DNA of 64,000 bases from Streptosporangiaceae bacterium (GCA_030041195.1 JASHOI010000006.1:1-64000); one strand, 5' to 3'; positions 51,367-59,634 are shown, numbered from the stretch's first letter. A program made the numbers and translations. The notes: generated from the sequence alone by a model not told the origin.

Positions 51367-51666
51367 ATGAACCAGATCATCGCGGTCAATCACGCCCGGA
51401 AGTCTTTCGATGGCAGGGTCGCCCTTGACGATGTGACGCTTGCCTTCCTGCCCAGCGCGAAGATTGGCGCTGCCGGGCCCAATGGCACCGGCAAGTCGAC
51501 GTTGCCGCGGATGATGGCCGGCCGGGCCGCGCTCACGTGCCTGGCCAGCACACGCGGGCTGCGGTGGGCGCCTCTGGACCCGAGATCTGGCGTCATCCAG
51601 CTGGTCACTTACGATGGCGAGCACCTCGGCCACGTCCGCCGAGACAGCGCCTGCGCCACAGGCTAA
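51367..51666 (+). pseudogene. Truncated ABC-F (EttA-like) ATPase N-terminus
   Basis: About 99 residues from ATG 51367. The first 55 residues fit the start of an ABC-F ATPase: KSFDGRVALDDVTLAFLPSAK, then Walker A GPNGTGKST and LPRMMAG. In EttA the same segment continues to the Q-loop and Walker B, but here the sequence turns into an unrelated tail and stops. No second ABC domain is found. ABC-F proteins act on the ribosome. It is either a broken gene that kept its riboswitch or a short product with a nucleotide-binding loop only. A stop-interrupted continuation was not found downstream. Confidence 0.6.
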
Positions 51667-51710
51667 GGATCAGCAGAACGCCGCCCTGAGGAGCGGCCGT
51701 TCACAGGGTC

Positions 51711-51768
51711 CACGCGATGAGGCTCGCGCAGCACCTGGATCCATATCCGGGCTGATGGCTTCTACCCC
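51711..51768 (+). promoter_or_regulatory. Fluoride riboswitch before the second dynamin operon
   Basis: Hairpin CGCG/CGCG with loop ATGAGGCT, second stem GGAT/ATCC, TGATGG, CTTCTACCC. Loop GAGGC pairs with GCTTC through a wobble. It is followed by three genes ending in the dynamin at 54975. Confidence 0.9.
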
Positions 51769-51900
51769 TTACGGCGTCAGCGACGCCGTTCATGCAGGTG
51801 GAGGCCTCGATGCCCGTTCGATGTCCATGGCAGACGCCGCAGCGTGCTCCCGTTGCTGCCGGCTGCACCGATCCTGACGGCGCGTGGAGAGGAGACCGTC

Positions 51901-52068
51901 GTGTCGCAACATCAGCATCCATCGCCACTGCCGCCCGACCCAGAACCCCGAACGGGCTGCTCACCACTGCCGCCAGACCCTGAGCCGCACGACGGCTGCT
52001 CACCATTGCCGCCCGATCCGCATACCCAGCCGTCGACGATCCGCCCTACCGCGGTATCGAACCGATAG
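51901..52068 (+). CDS. Proline-rich tandem-repeat peptide
   Basis: 55 residues from GTG 51901, after GAGGAG. Contains about 2.7 copies of a 13-residue unit, SPLPPDPEPRTGC and SPLPPDPEPHDGC followed by a partial SPLPPDPHTQ. The DNA copies of the unit differ mostly at third codon positions (CCC/CCA, GAC/GAT, GAA/GAG), which supports translation in this frame. No signal peptide. The TAG stop lies within the ribosome binding region of the next gene. An overlapping frame with ATG 51810 also has a good ribosome site, so the choice is not certain. Confidence 0.55.
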   Translation: MSQHQHPSPLPPDPEPRTGCSPLPPDPEPHDGCSPLPPDPHTQPSTIRPTAVSNR

Positions 52069-52078
52069 AGGAGCGACG

Positions 52079-52522
52079 ATGAGCCTCAGCGCCCGGGAAC
52101 AGCGGGCCTTGGACTCGATCCGCGAAGAGCTCGCCAAGTCCGATCGGCAGCTGACAGCAATCCTGGCCGCCTTCACGCGGCTGGTATCGAACGAGGATAT
52201 GCCGACTCGCGAGACGATCCACCAGAGCCCGTGGCGTGCCATCGGTGGTTCATGGCGTCGCCGACGAGAGGGCCCCCGAAGCGCAGCGAACTACTGGGCT
52301 CGCCCACCGCGCAGGCGCCTGAGCTTCACGCAGGCCGTTTTGGTGGTGTACCTGCTGATAACTGCCGGACTGATCGTCGCTGGCGTAGTCCTCGGCCCCG
52401 GAACCAGCCACAGTGCATGCCCACCGCTGTTGGCCATGACTTGCGCAAGTCCCGTTTCCGCACACAGTTCACGCCCCGCAGTGCATCACAACCAGGCCAG
52501 GTCATGGACACGGGGAGGATAG
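52079..52522 (+). CDS. DUF3040-like membrane protein
   Basis: 147 residues from ATG 52079, GAGGAG six bases upstream. N-terminus SLSAREQRALDSIREELAKSD resembles DUF3040 (LSEHEQRLLEQIE-type helix). A basic linker (SWRRRREGPR) precedes a single helix of about 24 hydrophobic residues (VLVVYLLITAGLIVAGVVLG), giving a membrane-anchored protein with an N-terminal cytoplasmic part. DUF3040 proteins usually have two helices; one seems to be missing here. It lies 17 bases before the dynamin gene, so it may recruit or regulate it at the membrane. Confidence 0.72.
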   Translation: MSLSAREQRALDSIREELAKSDRQLTAILAAFTRLVSNEDMPTRETIHQSPWRAIGGSWRRRREGPRSAANYWARPPRRRLSFTQAVLVVYLLITAGLIVAGVVLGPGTSHSACPPLLAMTCASPVSAHSSRPAVHHNQARSWTRGG

Positions 52523-52539
52523 GAACACGGGGAGGACAG

Positions 52540-54975
52540 ATGGACGAACTGAAGGCCTACGCCGACCGCCGGCTCGAGCTCGGCGACCTGATCCGGGCTG
52601 CGCTGCACCTGGCTCAGGCCAGCAGGGATGAGCAGGCCGATAGCCAGGCCAGGGACCTGCTGGCGCGGCTAGCCGCCGGCACGTTCCGGCTCGCGGTGGT
52701 GGGCCAGTTCAGCCGTGGCAAGTCGACACTGATGAACGCCCTGCTCGGCGGGCCTTACCTGCCGATGGGCGCGCTGCCGATGACGTCGGTGATCACGACG
52801 GTCCGCTACGGCAGCCACCCCAAGGCGATCGTGCGCCGCCGCGGGCAGAGCCTGGGCACCGAGGTGGCGCTGGCTGCACTGGCTGAGTACGTCGCCCAGG
52901 CCAGCGCGACACGAGCCGAGCAGCAGGTTGCCTCGGTCGAAGTGGAGATCCCGGTGGAGATCCTCCGGTTGGGGTTCGAGTTCATCGACACCCCCGGCGT
53001 CGGGTCGGCCATCGAGACCAGCACCGCGACCACGCGGCGGTTCCTGCCACAGGCAGATGCAGTGATCTTCGTCACCGGCTTCGACTCCCCTCTGACCCAG
53101 GCCGAGGAGGGATTCCTTGCCGACGCTGCCGGGCACGCCGGCAAGCTGTTCCTGGTGCTCAACAAGCGCGACCTGCTCTCTGGGCAGGATGCCGACGCCG
53201 TCGTGGAGTTCGTCAGGCACCGGCTGGGTGACCAGCTGGGCATAGCCGAGCCGCGCCTGTTCGCGCTGTCCGCGCTGGAAGGGCTGGAAGCGGTGCTCCG
53301 CGATGATGGCGAGCGGCTGGCCGGCAGCGGCCTGCCGGAACTGGACACCGAACTACGGGAGTTCCTGACGGTCGGCAAGGCGCAGGTGTTCTTGCGAAGT
53401 ATCGCTGGACACGCGGCCGACCTGGTGGCCGGGCAGCAGCGCGGCCTGCGGCTGGGCCGACTGTCTCTCGACGGGAGTCTCGCCCCGGAGGCAGTGCTGG
53501 CCGCTTTCGACGCGCGCATGGCAGACCTGGACCGCCAGCGAAAAGCCATAGCGGGCACGATCGCCGACCGGATCGAGGCCCGCTTGCCGGGTCTGCTCGC
53601 CACCCGGCACTCTGACTGGCAGCTGGGGCTGCTGGATTTGCTCGGCCCGCTTGCCGAGAGCGCCCTGCCGACCGGAGAGATGGACGGCGCGGTCCGCGAT
53701 CTGGTGGAAAAAGCCGGGGACCGCCTGGAACGGGCCGGTCGCGAGGTGATCAGCGACTGGCTGAGCCGGCGGACGGGCGAGGTGCTGGAGACCGTCACCG
53801 GCATGGTGGCGTCCGAGGTAGGCGGACTGCTGGAAGTGGCCAGGTCCCCCGGCTTGGCAGGAGCCGAGATCGTCGGCCTGGCTACCGAGGATGACCGCCG
53901 GAAGCTGGCGGGCTGGTCGGCTGAAGACGTCCCTGACCTGGCGATCCAGCCGCCAGAGTGGACCGTCCACGTCGAGCAGCCACGGCGGTCACGGCGCAAG
54001 GCGGGCTTCGGCGACGCCGAAGCCCGCGATCGTCTGGATGCCGCACTTGCCGCCGCCGCGGACGCGTTCACCGATCGCGTGCGGGCGGCATACCAGGGCG
54101 CCGCCCGGGACTGGGCAAGGCGGCTGGACGAGCAGACCGCCATCCAAATGCGCCAGGCAGCAGACCGCTTCCGCTGGTGCGTGCAAAACGTGCCCAGCGA
54201 TGATGACCTGGCCGCTTTGGGCCGCCTGGCCGCCCGCCTCGCCGCCTTCCAGGCCGCACTCGAGATACCGGGTCCGCCCCGCGGGCAAGCTGAGACCGTG
54301 ACACCGGCCGACAGCCCTGACGCCACCGCGCAGGGCGGCTGCACCGTGTGTCAGCAGATGGAACAGGCCCTGACCAGTTACCTGTTCACCGCCCAGTTTC
54401 GGCTCGCTACCCGCGACGACGAGCAGGAACGGCACGCGCTGGGCCAGGGATTCTGCCCTCTGCACACCTGGCAATACGCAGCCGTCGCATCCCCAGTCGG
54501 CATCTCCGCCGGCTACGCGCCGCTGGCCGCTTCGGTCGCCGAAGCGCTGGAGTCGCTCAGTAGGCAAGACTCCCCGGCCGCAGACCTGGCACGCGACGTC
54601 GCCTCTCTCACCGCCGGCCGGGGACGGTGCCCGGTTTGCGCGGCGCTGGCCGCCAGCGAGCGCACCGCGATCGCCGAGCTATTCTCAACCGCCCTGCCAC
54701 AGACGATCACACTGTGCCTGCGTCACCTAGCGCTGACCCTGTCCGCGGACGCGGACCCGCCGACATGCCGGGTGCTGCTGCGGGCCGCCGCGACTGCGCT
54801 GCGGCGAGAAAGCGAGGACATGCGCTCATTCGCGCTCAAACGCGAGGCCTACCGCCGCGGCCTGGTGACCGCCGGGGAATCCCGCGCCCACCTCGACGCG
54901 CTGCGCCGGCTCGTGGGGCTGCCCGCACTCACCCAGCCATGGGCCGATCAGGAATCAGCCGCATGGCTAGCGTGA
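52540..54975 (+). CDS. Dynamin-like GTPase with C-terminal zinc-ribbon modules (second copy)
   Basis: 811 residues from ATG 52540 after GGGGAGGAC; longer in-frame starts overlap the upstream gene. G1 GQFSRGKST at residues 55-63, G3 DTPGVGS, G4 NKRD. Zinc-type modules near residues 600-637 (CTVC...FCPLH) and 696-725 (CPVC...LCLRH). Clear paralogue of the protein at 9608-12028, with strong similarity in G domain and C-terminus and weaker in the middle. Expected to bind membranes and hydrolyse GTP. A fluoride riboswitch is at the head of its operon. Confidence 0.88.
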   Translation: MDELKAYADRRLELGDLIRAALHLAQASRDEQADSQARDLLARLAAGTFRLAVVGQFSRGKSTLMNALLGGPYLPMGALPMTSVITTVRYGSHPKAIVRRRGQSLGTEVALAALAEYVAQASATRAEQQVASVEVEIPVEILRLGFEFIDTPGVGSAIETSTATTRRFLPQADAVIFVTGFDSPLTQAEEGFLADAAGHAGKLFLVLNKRDLLSGQDADAVVEFVRHRLGDQLGIAEPRLFALSALEGLEAVLRDDGERLAGSGLPELDTELREFLTVGKAQVFLRSIAGHAADLVAGQQRGLRLGRLSLDGSLAPEAVLAAFDARMADLDRQRKAIAGTIADRIEARLPGLLATRHSDWQLGLLDLLGPLAESALPTGEMDGAVRDLVEKAGDRLERAGREVISDWLSRRTGEVLETVTGMVASEVGGLLEVARSPGLAGAEIVGLATEDDRRKLAGWSAEDVPDLAIQPPEWTVHVEQPRRSRRKAGFGDAEARDRLDAALAAAADAFTDRVRAAYQGAARDWARRLDEQTAIQMRQAADRFRWCVQNVPSDDDLAALGRLAARLAAFQAALEIPGPPRGQAETVTPADSPDATAQGGCTVCQQMEQALTSYLFTAQFRLATRDDEQERHALGQGFCPLHTWQYAAVASPVGISAGYAPLAASVAEALESLSRQDSPAADLARDVASLTAGRGRCPVCAALAASERTAIAELFSTALPQTITLCLRHLALTLSADADPPTCRVLLRAAATALRRESEDMRSFALKREAYRRGLVTAGESRAHLDALRRLVGLPALTQPWADQESAAWLA

Positions 54976-55002
54976 ATCGGCAAAAGGCAGTCACGGCACG
55001 AG

Positions 55003-55018
55003 GGCGGCAGCTGCCGCC
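55003..55018. terminator. Perfect GC palindrome after the dynamin gene
   Basis: A 16-base perfect inverted repeat, GGCGGCAG followed by CTGCCGCC, 28 bases after the stop codon. No T tract. It may stop transcription into the enolase leader. Confidence 0.4.
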
Positions 55019-55050
55019 ACCAGGGTCTGGTACCTGACTACAATCGGTGT

Positions 55051-55118
55051 GCAGCCGGATGAGGCTCCGGCTGGAGCGAGCCCGCTCCAGAACTGCCGCC
55101 AGGCTAATGGCCTCTGGC
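55051..55118 (+). promoter_or_regulatory. Fluoride riboswitch before enolase
   Basis: Hairpin AGCCGG/CCGGCT with loop ATGAGGCT, an extra GGAGCGAG-CCCGCTCC hairpin, then AACTGCC, a short stem, TAATGG and CCTCTGGC. Loop GAGGC pairs with GCCTC. The insertion hairpin makes it longer than its neighbours. Confidence 0.86.
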
Positions 55119-55149
55119 AGATCACGATCACGGTGACTGGGAGGCGGGC

Positions 55150-55461
55150 ATGACCGGGCTGAAGCTCTGCCTGGCCGCATCGACGGTGGCCTGTCCCGGG
55201 ACGCGGAGAGCCTGGCACTGGCAGGCGGGCACGAAGCCGACGACACTGCGAGCACCGGTGCCATCTATGAGAGCGGCGCCTTCGGCGCTGCGCGGGCGCG
55301 GCGGCGGCGCTGGGCAAATCACGACGGCCTGGCGGCACCTGGGCCGGGCCCGCCCGTTAACGGGACGGAAGACCCTGGCGTCACGCCGACGCTGGTTCAG
55401 ACAATCAACGCTGGGAGGGCCGCCGCAGTCAGGCGGCTGCGGCCAGACCGGAGGAGCATGA
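55150..55461 (+). CDS. Possible 103-residue protein coupled to enolase
   Basis: ATG 55150 has GGGAGG about seven bases upstream and the TGA overlaps the ATGATG of the enolase gene, the geometry of translational coupling. The protein is basic and rich in Arg, Gly and Pro (ALRGRGGGAGQ, RRWFRQSTLGG), with no recognised fold. It may be a genuine small protein or only a leader that sets enolase translation. Codon usage is less biased than in its neighbours. Confidence 0.4.
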   Translation: MTGLKLCLAASTVACPGTRRAWHWQAGTKPTTLRAPVPSMRAAPSALRGRGGGAGQITTAWRHLGRARPLTGRKTLASRRRWFRQSTLGGPPQSGGCGQTGGA

Positions 55462-56729
55462 TGACGGTTTTCGATGTCACGGGCCTGTCCGCGCTGGAGA
55501 TCCTGGACTCGCGGGGACGGCCCACGCTGGCGGTCACGCTGCGGCTGGGTGACGGGAGCACCGCCACCGCCGGGGTGCCCTCGGGCGCGTCTACGGGGTC
55601 ACGAGAGGCCGTCGAGTGCCGTGACGGCGACCCTGCCCGGTATGACGGCATGGGGGTGCTGGGAGCCGCCGAAGCGGTGAACACCGAGATCGCCGGGCTG
55701 CTGCGAGGCCGGTCGTGGGCGTCGCTGGCCGAGGCGGATCAGGAAATGATCGGGCTGGACGGCACTGCGAACAAGAGCAGGCTGGGTGCGAACGCCATCG
55801 TAGGGGTCTCGATGGCACTGGCCCGCGCCCTGGCTAATTCTGCCGGCATCCCGCTGTGGCGATGGCTGAACCCGGACGGGGTGACCCCGTCGCTGCCAGT
55901 GCCGCACTTCAACGTGCTCAACGGCGGGGTACATGCCCCCAACTCGCTGAACTTCCAGGAGTTCATGATCGCGCCGCTCGGCGCGCCGTCCATGGCCGAG
56001 GCCGTCCGCGCCGGCGCCGAGGTATACGCCGCGTTGCGCCGCGAACTAGCCAGCCGCAGACTGTCGACCGGGCTCGGCGACGAGGGCGGCTTCGCCCCCG
56101 AGATCACGCAGCCCGAAGAGGTGCTCGGCCTGCTGGTGCAGGCCATCGGCGCTGCCGGATACAAGACCGGCGCCGAGGGTGTTTCAATCGCCCTGGACCC
56201 GGCAGCCTCGGAGTTCCGCCAGCCCGACGGCCGCTACAAGGTCGCCAGCGACCTGCTGTCCTCGGCCGAGATGATCGACCGGTATGCCGCCATCACCGGC
56301 CAGTTCCCTGTACATCTGATCGAGGACGGGCTGGGCGAGGACGACGACGACGGGTGGATCGCGCTGACCGCTCGCCTCGGCCACGCCACCGAACTGGTCG
56401 GCGACGACATCTTCTGCACCAACCCGGCCATCATCAGCCGGGCCATTGCCCGCGGGATCGGCAACTCGTCGCTTATCAAGCTGAACCAGATCGGCACCGT
56501 CACCGAAACCCTGGAATCGATGGCCATCTGCCGACAGGCCGGGTACCGGCAGTTCGTCTCCCACCGCTCCGGGGAAACCGACGACACCTTCATAGCCGAC
56601 CTGGCCACCGGAACCGGCTGCGGGCATCTGAAGTCTGGGGCACCCGCCCGCGGCGAGCGCGTCGCCAAATACAACCGGCTGATGGAGATCGCCGCCGCCC
56701 AGCCCGGTCTGCGCTATGGCATGCCGTAA
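55458..56729 (+). CDS. eno: Enolase (phosphopyruvate hydratase)
   Basis: 423 residues from ATG 55458; the next codon, 55461, is also ATG. Converts 2-phosphoglycerate to phosphoenolpyruvate with Mg2+. Signatures: LDSRGRPTL, GASTGSREAVE, HFNVLNGGVHAPN, GLGDEGGFAP, IEDGLGEDDDDGW, the lysine segment LIKLNQIGTVTE, and SHRSGETDDTFIADLA. Length is normal. Fluoride plus phosphate is a classic tight inhibitor of enolase, so its control by a fluoride riboswitch fits compensation for inhibited enzyme. This may be a second copy, because glycolytic enolase normally sits elsewhere. Confidence 0.96.
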   Translation: MMTVFDVTGLSALEILDSRGRPTLAVTLRLGDGSTATAGVPSGASTGSREAVECRDGDPARYDGMGVLGAAEAVNTEIAGLLRGRSWASLAEADQEMIGLDGTANKSRLGANAIVGVSMALARALANSAGIPLWRWLNPDGVTPSLPVPHFNVLNGGVHAPNSLNFQEFMIAPLGAPSMAEAVRAGAEVYAALRRELASRRLSTGLGDEGGFAPEITQPEEVLGLLVQAIGAAGYKTGAEGVSIALDPAASEFRQPDGRYKVASDLLSSAEMIDRYAAITGQFPVHLIEDGLGEDDDDGWIALTARLGHATELVGDDIFCTNPAIISRAIARGIGNSSLIKLNQIGTVTETLESMAICRQAGYRQFVSHRSGETDDTFIADLATGTGCGHLKSGAPARGERVAKYNRLMEIAAAQPGLRYGMP

Positions 56730-56871
56730 CCGCAACGAGGCAGCGACGGCTTCCGCCGGCGCCGGCTGCCCTGTCCACCGCCAGCGCGGAAGAGCAGGAC
56801 AGCCCAGGCTCAACCGTCATGGCCGCCGGTGAAGCCGCCGTGTCGGCCCGGAACCTCAAAGGGGGCCTCAG

Positions 56872-57156
56872 ATGACCCAGGATTATCTAATCGGGGAGCT
56901 GTCGATTCGGCTGGGCCAGCTCCAGGCGAATGCCACGCAGGACACGGAGGCAGAGGTTGCGGCGCTACGGAGGCAGATCGAGGCCGGGCCACCGCAGGGC
57001 CTGAGTGCCGCGGCGCTACAAGCCCTGGCGCTGGGGGACTACTTGTGCTGGCAGTCCCTGTGCCGCGGTGACATGGTGGCCTTCTCGCAGCAGGCGGAGA
57101 CCTTGGCGGAGCTTCGCCTGTTCGGCGTTTGCTCCAGGCTGCTCGCCGACGGCTAG
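56872..57156 (+). CDS. Small hypothetical helical protein after enolase
   Basis: 94 residues, ATG 56872 after AAAGGGGG. Mostly alpha-helical: LIGELSIRLGQLQANATQDTEAEVAALRRQIE reads as a coiled segment (split here below twenty: LIGELSIRLGQLQ, EVAALRRQIE), then ALQALALGDYLCWQSLC and AETLAELRLFGVCSRL. No recognised domain. The 142 bases between it and enolase show no aptamer. Followed closely by the ASCH gene, so probably co-transcribed. Confidence 0.6.
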   Translation: MTQDYLIGELSIRLGQLQANATQDTEAEVAALRRQIEAGPPQGLSAAALQALALGDYLCWQSLCRGDMVAFSQQAETLAELRLFGVCSRLLADG

Positions 57157-57173
57157 CGCAAGGGCCCACATCC

Positions 57174-57605
57174 ATGGCTGCCAGTGGTGGCGGAATGCCT
57201 GTCGTGAAAGCACTGACCCTGCGGCAGCCTTGGGCGTGGGCAGCAATTTACGGGGGCAAAGACGTCGAAAATCGCCGCTGGAGGACTAGGCACCGAGGAC
57301 CTCTGCTGATCCATGCCGGGATGGACGCCGATCCCGACGGTCCTGCATCGGTGCTCAAGACGATCGCCGATCCAGACGTATACGCTCATCCTCGGAGCGC
57401 CTGGGATGCGCGCGGGGCCATCATCGGCATGGTTTTTCTCGCCGATATTCTGACCGACTCGCCCAGCCAGTGGGCTATCCCGAGGTGGTACCACTGGGTC
57501 TTTGAGTTCCCCTCGCCGATAGAACCGCCCATCCCGCAACGCGGGCGTCAGGGTCTGTGGAAGCCTTCACCTGCTGTGATCGAGGCATTGCGGGACATTC
57601 TGTGA
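57174..57605 (+). CDS. ASCH-domain protein
   Basis: 143 residues from ATG 57174 (AAGGG upstream; ATG 57195 is an alternative). The ASCH fold, related to PUA-like RNA-binding domains, is indicated by VKALTLRQPWAWAAIYGGKDVENRRW (read as VKALTLRQPWAW and GGKDVENRRW), RGPLLIHAG, ARGAIIGMVFLADIL and a final helix after GRQGLWKPSP. ASCH proteins bind RNA or act as small hydrolases; specificity unknown. Same strand and close to the preceding small gene. Confidence 0.82.
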   Translation: MAASGGGMPVVKALTLRQPWAWAAIYGGKDVENRRWRTRHRGPLLIHAGMDADPDGPASVLKTIADPDVYAHPRSAWDARGAIIGMVFLADILTDSPSQWAIPRWYHWVFEFPSPIEPPIPQRGRQGLWKPSPAVIEALRDIL

Positions 57606-57650
57606 GGCGACGTTGACCGCGAGCCAGGCTCCTTGCCAAACTAACTGTCT

Positions 57651-57700
57651 GGCGAAGGGGCTCGCCCGGATTGCGGCAGACGCCGCTGACGGTCCCTGCA
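57651..57700 (+). promoter_or_regulatory. Variant fluoride-riboswitch-like element with A6-U38 pair
   Basis: Hairpin GGCG/CGCC with loop AAGGGGCT, second stem GCGGC/GCCGC, then TGACGG and TCCCTGC; loop GGGGC pairs with the GTCCC tract. It has A at position 6 and T at 38, where the other five class 2 copies have G and C, so the pair covaries. Positions 7 (A) and 41 (C) follow the variant class. Confidence 0.72.
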
Positions 57701-57726
57701 TCGTTCATCGATGTAAAGGACGGTCG

Positions 57727-57999
57727 ATGTCTCATGTGAGCGAGGACGAGGTCCTTCTGCTGTGGCGCTCGCTGCGGGCGTTCCGGTCGGGCAGGAAGCC
57801 AGCGTGCGCGCCACAGGGGCGCCCGCCACGCAGTGCCTGCCCACTTCAGGACACCTGCCCACGCTGGCAGGGACAGCCCGATGACCAGCTTGCGAGCATG
57901 GAGGAAAGTGCCGAGCAGACCGAGCTGAGACGATCAGGCTGGCCGTGTAGCAGGCTGCTGGATTTGCTGTCACCGGACCTCACCAGGATAGGCCCATAA
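57727..57999 (+). CDS. Small Cys-containing hypothetical protein under a variant element
   Basis: 90 residues from ATG 57727, AAAGGA six bases upstream. Cysteines occur as CAPQG, CPLQDTCP and a later C, possibly a small metal site; the N-terminus is helical and acidic (SEDEVLLLWRSLRAFR), the C-terminus mixed. No known family recognised. The good ribosome site and placement directly after an aptamer support it being expressed. A bidirectional hairpin terminator lies downstream. Confidence 0.62.
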   Translation: MSHVSEDEVLLLWRSLRAFRSGRKPACAPQGRPPRSACPLQDTCPRWQGQPDDQLASMEESAEQTELRRSGWPCSRLLDLLSPDLTRIGP

Positions 58000-58085
58000 T
58001 CTCCACGCAGTGGGGATTCGTGTCGGCGATCGCGAGCGCATCCGCACCGAGCGTGCCGAGATACAGCGGCCCCGGGAGGGCGCCA

Positions 58086-58120
58086 GCGCGGGCGAGCCCG
58101 GAGGTCGGGCCCGCCCGCGC
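58086..58120. terminator. Strong bidirectional hairpin between the 90-residue gene and satP
   Basis: A 15-base inverted repeat (GCGCGGGCGAGCCCG, five-base loop, CGGGCCCGCCCGCGC) with one mismatch. It lies 85 bases after the plus-strand gene and just after the satP stop, so it can end both transcripts. Confidence 0.6.
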
Positions 58121-58138
58121 CGTTCCGCCGACGGTGGC

Positions 58139-58771
58139 CTACTTGACCGGCGGTGGGCCGAACGGAAGGATCTTGCGGCCGAAGGTGGACTCGATGATGT
58201 CGCCGGCCGCGTGGTACCAGGCCAGCACCGCGAAGAGCAGCACGACAGCGCCGCCTGCCTTGGTCACGTTGGGCATGTTGTCCCAGGCACCGATTGACAG
58301 CAGGACCAGGCCGACGAAGATCAGCCAAATGATCACAGTGAGTACCAGGTCGGTGCGCAGCGAAGCGATCGCGAGGTAGAAGGTGATCACCGCGAATACG
58401 GCCAGGAACAGGCCGGTGGCCGAGGAGAGCTGCGCGGCGGGCACGCTGGTCGCGTAGAGCGTGTCGAACGCGGCGAGTATCACCCAGAACGGCCCGTAAG
58501 TGCCGAACACCGCGCCGCCGAATAGGTTGCCCCGCGAGAACTCCATAATTGCGACGATGATCTGCACCAAACCGCCGAAGAAGAACGCCGCAGGCAGCAC
58601 GATAGGGGTCCCGGCCGCGTTCAGCACGCCGGTCTGGTACATGCCGATCATGAACGATGTGGTGCCGAACGCCGTCACGGCCCACGGCGCCGGGTTGGCC
58701 ATTACCGCCGGGGCGGGCGGCGGAGCCGGGGCTGCCTCAGCCTCTTCCCCGATAGCACCTGATGTGGCCAT
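58139..58771 (-). CDS. SatP/YaaH (GPR1-FUN34) family acetate/succinate transporter
   Basis: 210 residues from ATG 58771, CAGGAG upstream. Six hydrophobic helices. The first carries NPAPWAVTAFGTTSFMIGMYQTGV, whose NPAPxG-type opening is the family signature (here split: NPAPWAVTAFG and TTSFMIGMYQ); GGLVQIIVAIMEFSRGNLFGG and YGPFWVILAAFDTLY follow, all typical. The family moves acetate or succinate, probably as acid or anion channels. It is under a variant riboswitch some 275 bases upstream, which makes small-anion or halo-acid transport a speculative idea. Confidence 0.88.
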   Translation of the reverse strand: MATSGAIGEEAEAAPAPPPAPAVMANPAPWAVTAFGTTSFMIGMYQTGVLNAAGTPIVLPAAFFFGGLVQIIVAIMEFSRGNLFGGAVFGTYGPFWVILAAFDTLYATSVPAAQLSSATGLFLAVFAVITFYLAIASLRTDLVLTVIIWLIFVGLVLLSIGAWDNMPNVTKAGGAVVLLFAVLAWYHAAGDIIESTFGRKILPFGPPPVK

Positions 58772-59046
58772 TGGGCATCACTCCTGTCCTGTCTCCGGCC
58801 GGCCGGGGTGGCCGGCGGGGTCCGCGGTGAACAGCGCTGCTGTGGTGTGGTGCGGGGATGCTGACGGGCGCGTAAACCCGCACGATCATGGCCGACCGGC
58901 CGGTGAGCAGCTTGACGCTGGCGCCCGTAACTGGGCGCGATACGCCACATGGCGTGGCGGTGGCGGCGTGACGTGCCGCCGACGGGGATACTGGCCGTGG
59001 CGAGATCACGGTCCAACATGGGGCACGCAGCCTCCTGTCCCGCGCT

Positions 59047-59096
59047 GGGCAGGGACCGTTGGCGGCGACCGCACTTAACGGCGAGCCCCTCCGCCG
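59047..59096 (-). promoter_or_regulatory. Variant fluoride-riboswitch-like element (class 2), before satP
   Basis: Minus strand: hairpin ACGGCG/CGCCGT with loop GAGGGGCT, second stem GCGG/CCGC, then CAACGG and TCCCTGCC. A TACGAT -10-like hexamer lies about 16 bases upstream on the minus strand. The leader to satP is about 275 bases and may hold a short peptide. Confidence 0.75.
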
Positions 59097-59634
59097 TCTC
59101 TGCTTCTGATCGTAGATCCGGCTTTGCGTCCGGTAAAGCGTGTGTCCCCTGAAGCCGCGCGTGGCGGTTGTTGCCAGCCGGGCGCGCCTCCCCGGTGCTG
59201 TCACAGTGGGAGGACCCGCCGGGCGACGGTGACGCGGCGCTCGATCCGGTCCTGCTGGCAACTCGCCACGCCGCTTCTGCTGCTGAGGGCTACCTTTCAG
59301 GCTCCGTCGCCCGGTAGACGCACGCGCTGAAGTCGTCGAGTGCTTCCTGGCACTTGGCCAGCGCGGCCGCGGCCGGCTCCGCCTGGGCGGAGCCGAAACC
59401 ATCCACCGCCCGGACTTTCTTGTGCCCTCTTGCCAGTCTTTCAGGTTCTTTGCCGCATTGGTTCAGCTCGGCCAGGGTGCAGCGGCCCGCGATCGCCTCG
59501 GCCCGAGTCTGGCCATGGCCGCGGCGCGAGTCAAGCAGGGTGTGTTCGCGCGCGCCGGGACGACGGGATGACCCGTGGTGAACATTCCGGATAATCGGAG
59601 AGAGAGCCGCTGCCGACCGAGGAGTCCTCCCGCG
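59097..59634. other. Intergenic region with hairpin and a possible gene remnant
   Basis: No intact gene is seen. On the minus strand, 59530 to the TAG at 59290 reads as a continuous frame ending in a plausible helical tail (AEAIAGRCTLAEL, ALAKCQEALDDFSACVY), but no start codon fits, so it may be the end of a lost gene. A 9-base perfect inverted repeat (GGCTCCGCC, two-base gap, GGCGGAGCC) lies at 59375-59394. Confidence 0.35.

Noticed and set aside
51810..51983. 57-codon frame overlapping the Pro-rich peptide
   Set aside because: It has a ribosome site, but repeat differences are synonymous only in the other frame.
58702..59019. 105-codon minus-strand frame in the satP leader
   Set aside because: Arg/Pro-rich, runs into satP in another frame; only its start region could be a short leader peptide.
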